Assembly (NCBI GenBank): GCA_963656065.1
Contig: CAVKGV010000009.1
Location: forward strand, 1-64,000
Length of the DNA stretch: 64,000 nucleotides
Direction: 5' to 3'
DNA from: Hallerella sp963656065
Lineage (GTDB): Bacteria > Fibrobacterota > Fibrobacteria > Fibrobacterales > Fibrobacteraceae
Shown: positions 61,404 to 64,000 of the stretch, in pieces
Layout: each line of letters starts with the position of its first letter
Numbering within the stretch: the stretch's first letter is position 1
Notes under the pieces: model-generated
The model's database searches: none
What the model was told of the DNA's origin: nothing
The model's input: only the letters and a program-made list of their open reading frames with translations
Translations under genes and position numbers: made by a program

Positions 61404-63289
61404 TTTTCTTTTTCTTTCATCCGGTAGGACTTGTCCGAAAAGAGAAGATTTGCTTCGTAGAGGGTCGAACCGGAACCTTTCAGATTGACGGTGAGCCAGA
61501 GCGCTCCGTCTTCCTTGCGCTCAATCCAGAATGTCGCATCGGCATCGCGCAGGTATGGACCTGGACCGATGATTTTGTCTCCATCCTTGATGCATGATCC
61601 GCTGATGAAAACAGGAATATCCAGATTCTTGTAAAGATCGAGTGCCGCCGAGGAACGCCGTTCGCAGAGATCCGGAATGTCCGCCCGATCCGAGATGCGG
61701 AGATGATCGATTCCGTCGATAATGAGAATCAGGTTCTGCTTTTCGGAAAGTTCGTTTTGCAATTCCTTGAGGAATGTGTTGAAATTGAATGTTTCCGTAT
61801 CTTCCCAGATTTCGATTCGTTCCGTCTTGACGTATGACAGAAGCTGCTGGGTCGCATCGTGAACGCACTGGTTTAATGTTTCGTCCTTGTTCTGCTTGCG
61901 GACATTCGCTTCGGAAATTCCGGCGAGCATGGCGACGAATCGGTCGAAGACCTGTCTGCGCGGACTGTCCAGGGCGACGTAAATAACTTTGGCGTTCGGA
62001 TTTCCTTCGATAAGGTCTAGCGCAAAGGAGGATAGGGCATAGCTTTTAAACCCGAACGGTTCGGAAGAGAGAAAATAGTAGCCGGGCAAGATTCCGTCGA
62101 GAGCGTGGGACAGGGTCGGAAAATTGGAAAGGCAGTAGCCGACATCGGATTCCGCGTCGCGGGTCATTGCCGTGGTAAAATTTTCACGGATGTCCTGGAG
62201 AAGTACGGACTTGCGATGCGTGTGCATGGTGTCTTCTTCGGTATCCCGGATTTTTTCGAGGAACGCGTCGGCTCCGTTTTTGCGGACTACCGTATCGACG
62301 GTTTCGCCGATGGGCAGAATGATGGATTTAAAGCGCATCCCTTCCGATTCCGCAAGTTCGAGGCTTTTGCGAATGTGAAGCTCCTGGTTCCGGCGGTTCG
62401 GCTCTTTGCGGAGAACCAGCGTGATGCTTTCGGCTCCGCAGGCTTTGAGCTTGTAGAGGTGGCTGCGGCTAAAAGGCTGGTACATCGTTGAAACGACGCC
62501 TGAAATCCCGGCGAGATCCGCGGTCAGGGCGTCAAAAAGCCCTTCGACAACGATCGGATTTTCCACGTCCTGCTGGATGTTGAAAGGAATATCCAGCGGA
62601 CCGGAGGCGTAAGAAATGTAAGTGTCTTCGTTTGAATTCGGCGTTCCCGCGTTGTCGAGAATCCGCCCATAGACGGAGTGGATGACGCCTTTGGAATTGC
62701 GGGCGGGAATGGTGAGTCGCGGCTCGTGGGAAATGTCGAGATTGTCGAGGTAAAAGCTGACTTCGTGACGTTCTAGTCCGGAGAGCAGGCAGTAGCTGTA
62801 AAAAGGTTCCGGGTCGCCGCTGTAATACCCGATGCCGTAGAGTTTTGCCTGTCCGAGGCTCCAACCGCGGGACTTGAGAAATTCCGCCGTGGACTCGCTT
62901 TTTGTTGCGGCCCAGTGGCAATAGCGGACAAAACTTTCAAGAATGCGGACTTTTTCACCGCCGATTTCCTTGTTCTTGTGATGATCCGTCTCGCCGTTTT
63001 CGAATTCGACGCCCCAAAAATCTAGAGCTTCCTTGCGCGCCGCGTTTTCGTCTAGTCCGTTGAAGCGAGTCCGCATGAGAAATTCAATCAGGTCCCCGTC
63101 GCTGTCGCATTGCAGGCAGCGGTAACGCCAATAACCCAGCGTATTGTAAAAGAAGAGGGATGATTCTTCGGGTGCATGGAAGGGACACTGGGACATCAGA
63201 TTGCGTCCCCAGCGTCTTAGGGGAATGCCCAGGCGTCGTGGATGTGTCTTGACGCGGGAAAGATCGAGTTTCTCTTCTTCGACGAGCAT
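61400..63289 (-). CDS. DnaG/DnaB-like primase-helicase fusion with eroded active sites
   Basis: The 629-residue protein has the layout of a DnaG-DnaB fusion. A CHC2-type zinc ribbon has Cys35, His38, Cys58 and Cys61. The DnaG-type core follows (EFLKSRGWSLGQAKLYGIGY at 136-155; RLTIPARNSKGVIHSVYGRI at 191-210) with TOPRIM Glu249 in VVEGLFDAL. The second TOPRIM motif, normally DGD, reads VLRKEPNRR, so the metal-binding Asp pair is lost. From about residue 400 a RecA fold aligns with DnaB (LDGILPGYYFLSSEP), but its P-loop reads EPFGFKS instead of RPSMGKT; an IIDGIDHL Walker B-like segment remains. The start has GAGGTGA upstream. It is the first gene of a five-gene operon. A structural or regulatory role is possible. 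Confidence 0.8.
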   Translation of the reverse strand: MLVEEEKLDLSRVKTHPRRLGIPLRRWGRNLMSQCPFHAPEESSLFFYNTLGYWRYRCLQCDSDGDLIEFLMRTRFNGLDENAARKEALDFWGVEFENGETDHHKNKEIGGEKVRILESFVRYCHWAATKSESTAEFLKSRGWSLGQAKLYGIGYYSGDPEPFYSYCLLSGLERHEVSFYLDNLDISHEPRLTIPARNSKGVIHSVYGRILDNAGTPNSNEDTYISYASGPLDIPFNIQQDVENPIVVEGLFDALTADLAGISGVVSTMYQPFSRSHLYKLKACGAESITLVLRKEPNRRNQELHIRKSLELAESEGMRFKSIILPIGETVDTVVRKNGADAFLEKIRDTEEDTMHTHRKSVLLQDIRENFTTAMTRDAESDVGYCLSNFPTLSHALDGILPGYYFLSSEPFGFKSYALSSFALDLIEGNPNAKVIYVALDSPRRQVFDRFVAMLAGISEANVRKQNKDETLNQCVHDATQQLLSYVKTERIEIWEDTETFNFNTFLKELQNELSEKQNLILIIDGIDHLRISDRADIPDLCERRSSAALDLYKNLDIPVFISGSCIKDGDKIIGPGPYLRDADATFWIERKEDGALWLTVNLKGSGSTLYEANLLFSDKSYRMKEKEK

Positions 63290-63339
63290 AAGTCACCTCA
63301 ATTTTAACGATAGAAATTTTTTGAAAATAGAAACAATGC

Positions 63340-63920
63340 GGTCTGAGCTTAGTTGGCGGTCAGAGCTTAGTTGAGAGAGCTTAGAGCTGCAGACATTTAA
63401 ATTCCGAGAGTGGAGTTTGGAAAGTGGAGAGTGGAGTTGTCAGTGGAGCGAACCGTTTTCGTACTCTGTCATTCTGGAGAGGTCGAAGACCTCGATAGAA
63501 TCCCCGTCCGACGTCATTCTGGAACTCCCGAAGGGAGTGATAGAATCAGCTCTACGCTCTGACATGGATCCTATCGGTCGCGGAGCTCCCTCCAGGATGC
63601 CCGCTAGAAGAAAAAGTTCGTTCAAAAGTCACTCCATTCTCAGATCAGACTCAGCGTGGCCATGGGGGTGGTTGCAAGGAAGGGGGACCTTGGCCTTTCG
63701 CAACTCGGAAAGATCCCCCTACCTTGCCCCTCGCCGGGAAGGCGCACATCCGCCGAGAGGCGGAAAAAGGGTCGCTTCGCAACAAAAACACTCCACTCTG
63801 AATTTTCAGTTCTAAGCTCTGACATGGATCCTATCGGTCGCGAGCTCCCTCCAGGATGACAGAAGAGCGTTCCTGCCCGCCGTCATTCCACACTCCACAC
63901 TCCACTCTCAGATCTACGCT
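63340..63920. repeat. Composite hairpin-repeat locus C
   Basis: The 711-nt region after the primase-like gene start has no gene. It contains four units: 63468-63502 and 63513-63547 (ATTCT/AGAAT type) and 63566-63599 and 63826-63860 (ATCCT/AGGAT type, opposite orientation, a direct repeat of about 43 nt). Between them lies an inverted copy of the locus B block (GGTTGCAAGGAAGGGGG to TACCTTGCCCCTCGC, about 63669-63735), extended by a CTTTCGCAACTC insert. Imperfect inverted ends GAGAGTGGAG (63406-63438) and CACTCCACTCT (63886-63910) border the whole. 63921-64000 shows nothing recognisable. Confidence 0.85.
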
Positions 63921-64000
63921 CCGACAACCCCGCTTTCCGTTTTAACCAATCCCTTTCTCCTAATCATTTCTAACGCCCTTATTCCAAAATCCCAATTTTT

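Overview
The window looks like a chromosomal segment of a Fibrobacter-type bacterium (phylum Fibrobacterota), a fibre-degrading gut Gram-negative. The supporting signs are lipid A genes (lpxC, fabZ), many outer-membrane and lipoprotein signals, a compact primary-type sigma factor without region 1.1, a run of three secreted mannan-type hydrolases that share a C-terminal sorting-like domain, poly-Ser linkers, and a type IV pilin operon with a giant minor-pilin-like protein. This assignment is inference from gene content; no database search was run.

Layout. 1-678 is the 3' end of a DNA methyltransferase. 887-5583 is pheT-dnaX-ybaB; dnaX carries an A10 tract with stops in both other frames exactly where gamma and tau would diverge. 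5640-9626 holds two polyprenyl-phosphate sugar transferases flanking homoserine dehydrogenase. nadC, coaX, an outer-membrane protein, UDP-glucuronate decarboxylase and floA follow to 14196. 14212-17698 contains small envelope proteins, one of them with a broken signal peptide. 17720-20772 is a minus-strand der-plsY-gpsA run. 20894-22755 is a frameshifted M6 protease. alaS, ridA and the sigma factor follow.

27039-31147 encodes a methyltransferase, a flippase-like membrane protein, and a UvrD-like helicase fused in frame to a PlsC acyltransferase. 31148-31390 is an AT-rich stretch with a perfect DnaA box in front of dnaA (candidate oriC). 32954-42357 is a four-gene prepilin operon that ends in a 2319-residue PilX-like protein with a G10 tract that looks like a phase switch. 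42426-49573 holds an Rpn-type nuclease, trpS, an NfeD protease, a GGQ release-factor-like protein, a Nudix hydrolase, lpxC and fabZ.

49653-55611 is a mannan-degradation cluster (GH5-like, CBM35-GH26, GH26), each gene with its own terminator or start signals. ychF and a lipoprotein follow. 58066-63289 is a tightly overlapping minus-strand operon: primase/helicase-like protein, glycosyltransferase, Dabb protein, HAD phosphatase, GH8 exo-oligoxylanase. The first protein has the layout of a DnaG-DnaB (Twinkle/T7 gp4-like) fusion, but its TOPRIM and Walker residues are eroded.

Three intergenic regions (46180-46470, 55681-56052, 63340-63920) carry ten copies of a hairpin repeat whose stems covary between copies. 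Several genes without a Shine-Dalgarno sequence have a TATATT element 6-7 nt before the start codon, which suggests leaderless transcripts. No tRNA, rRNA, CRISPR array or insertion sequence was seen.
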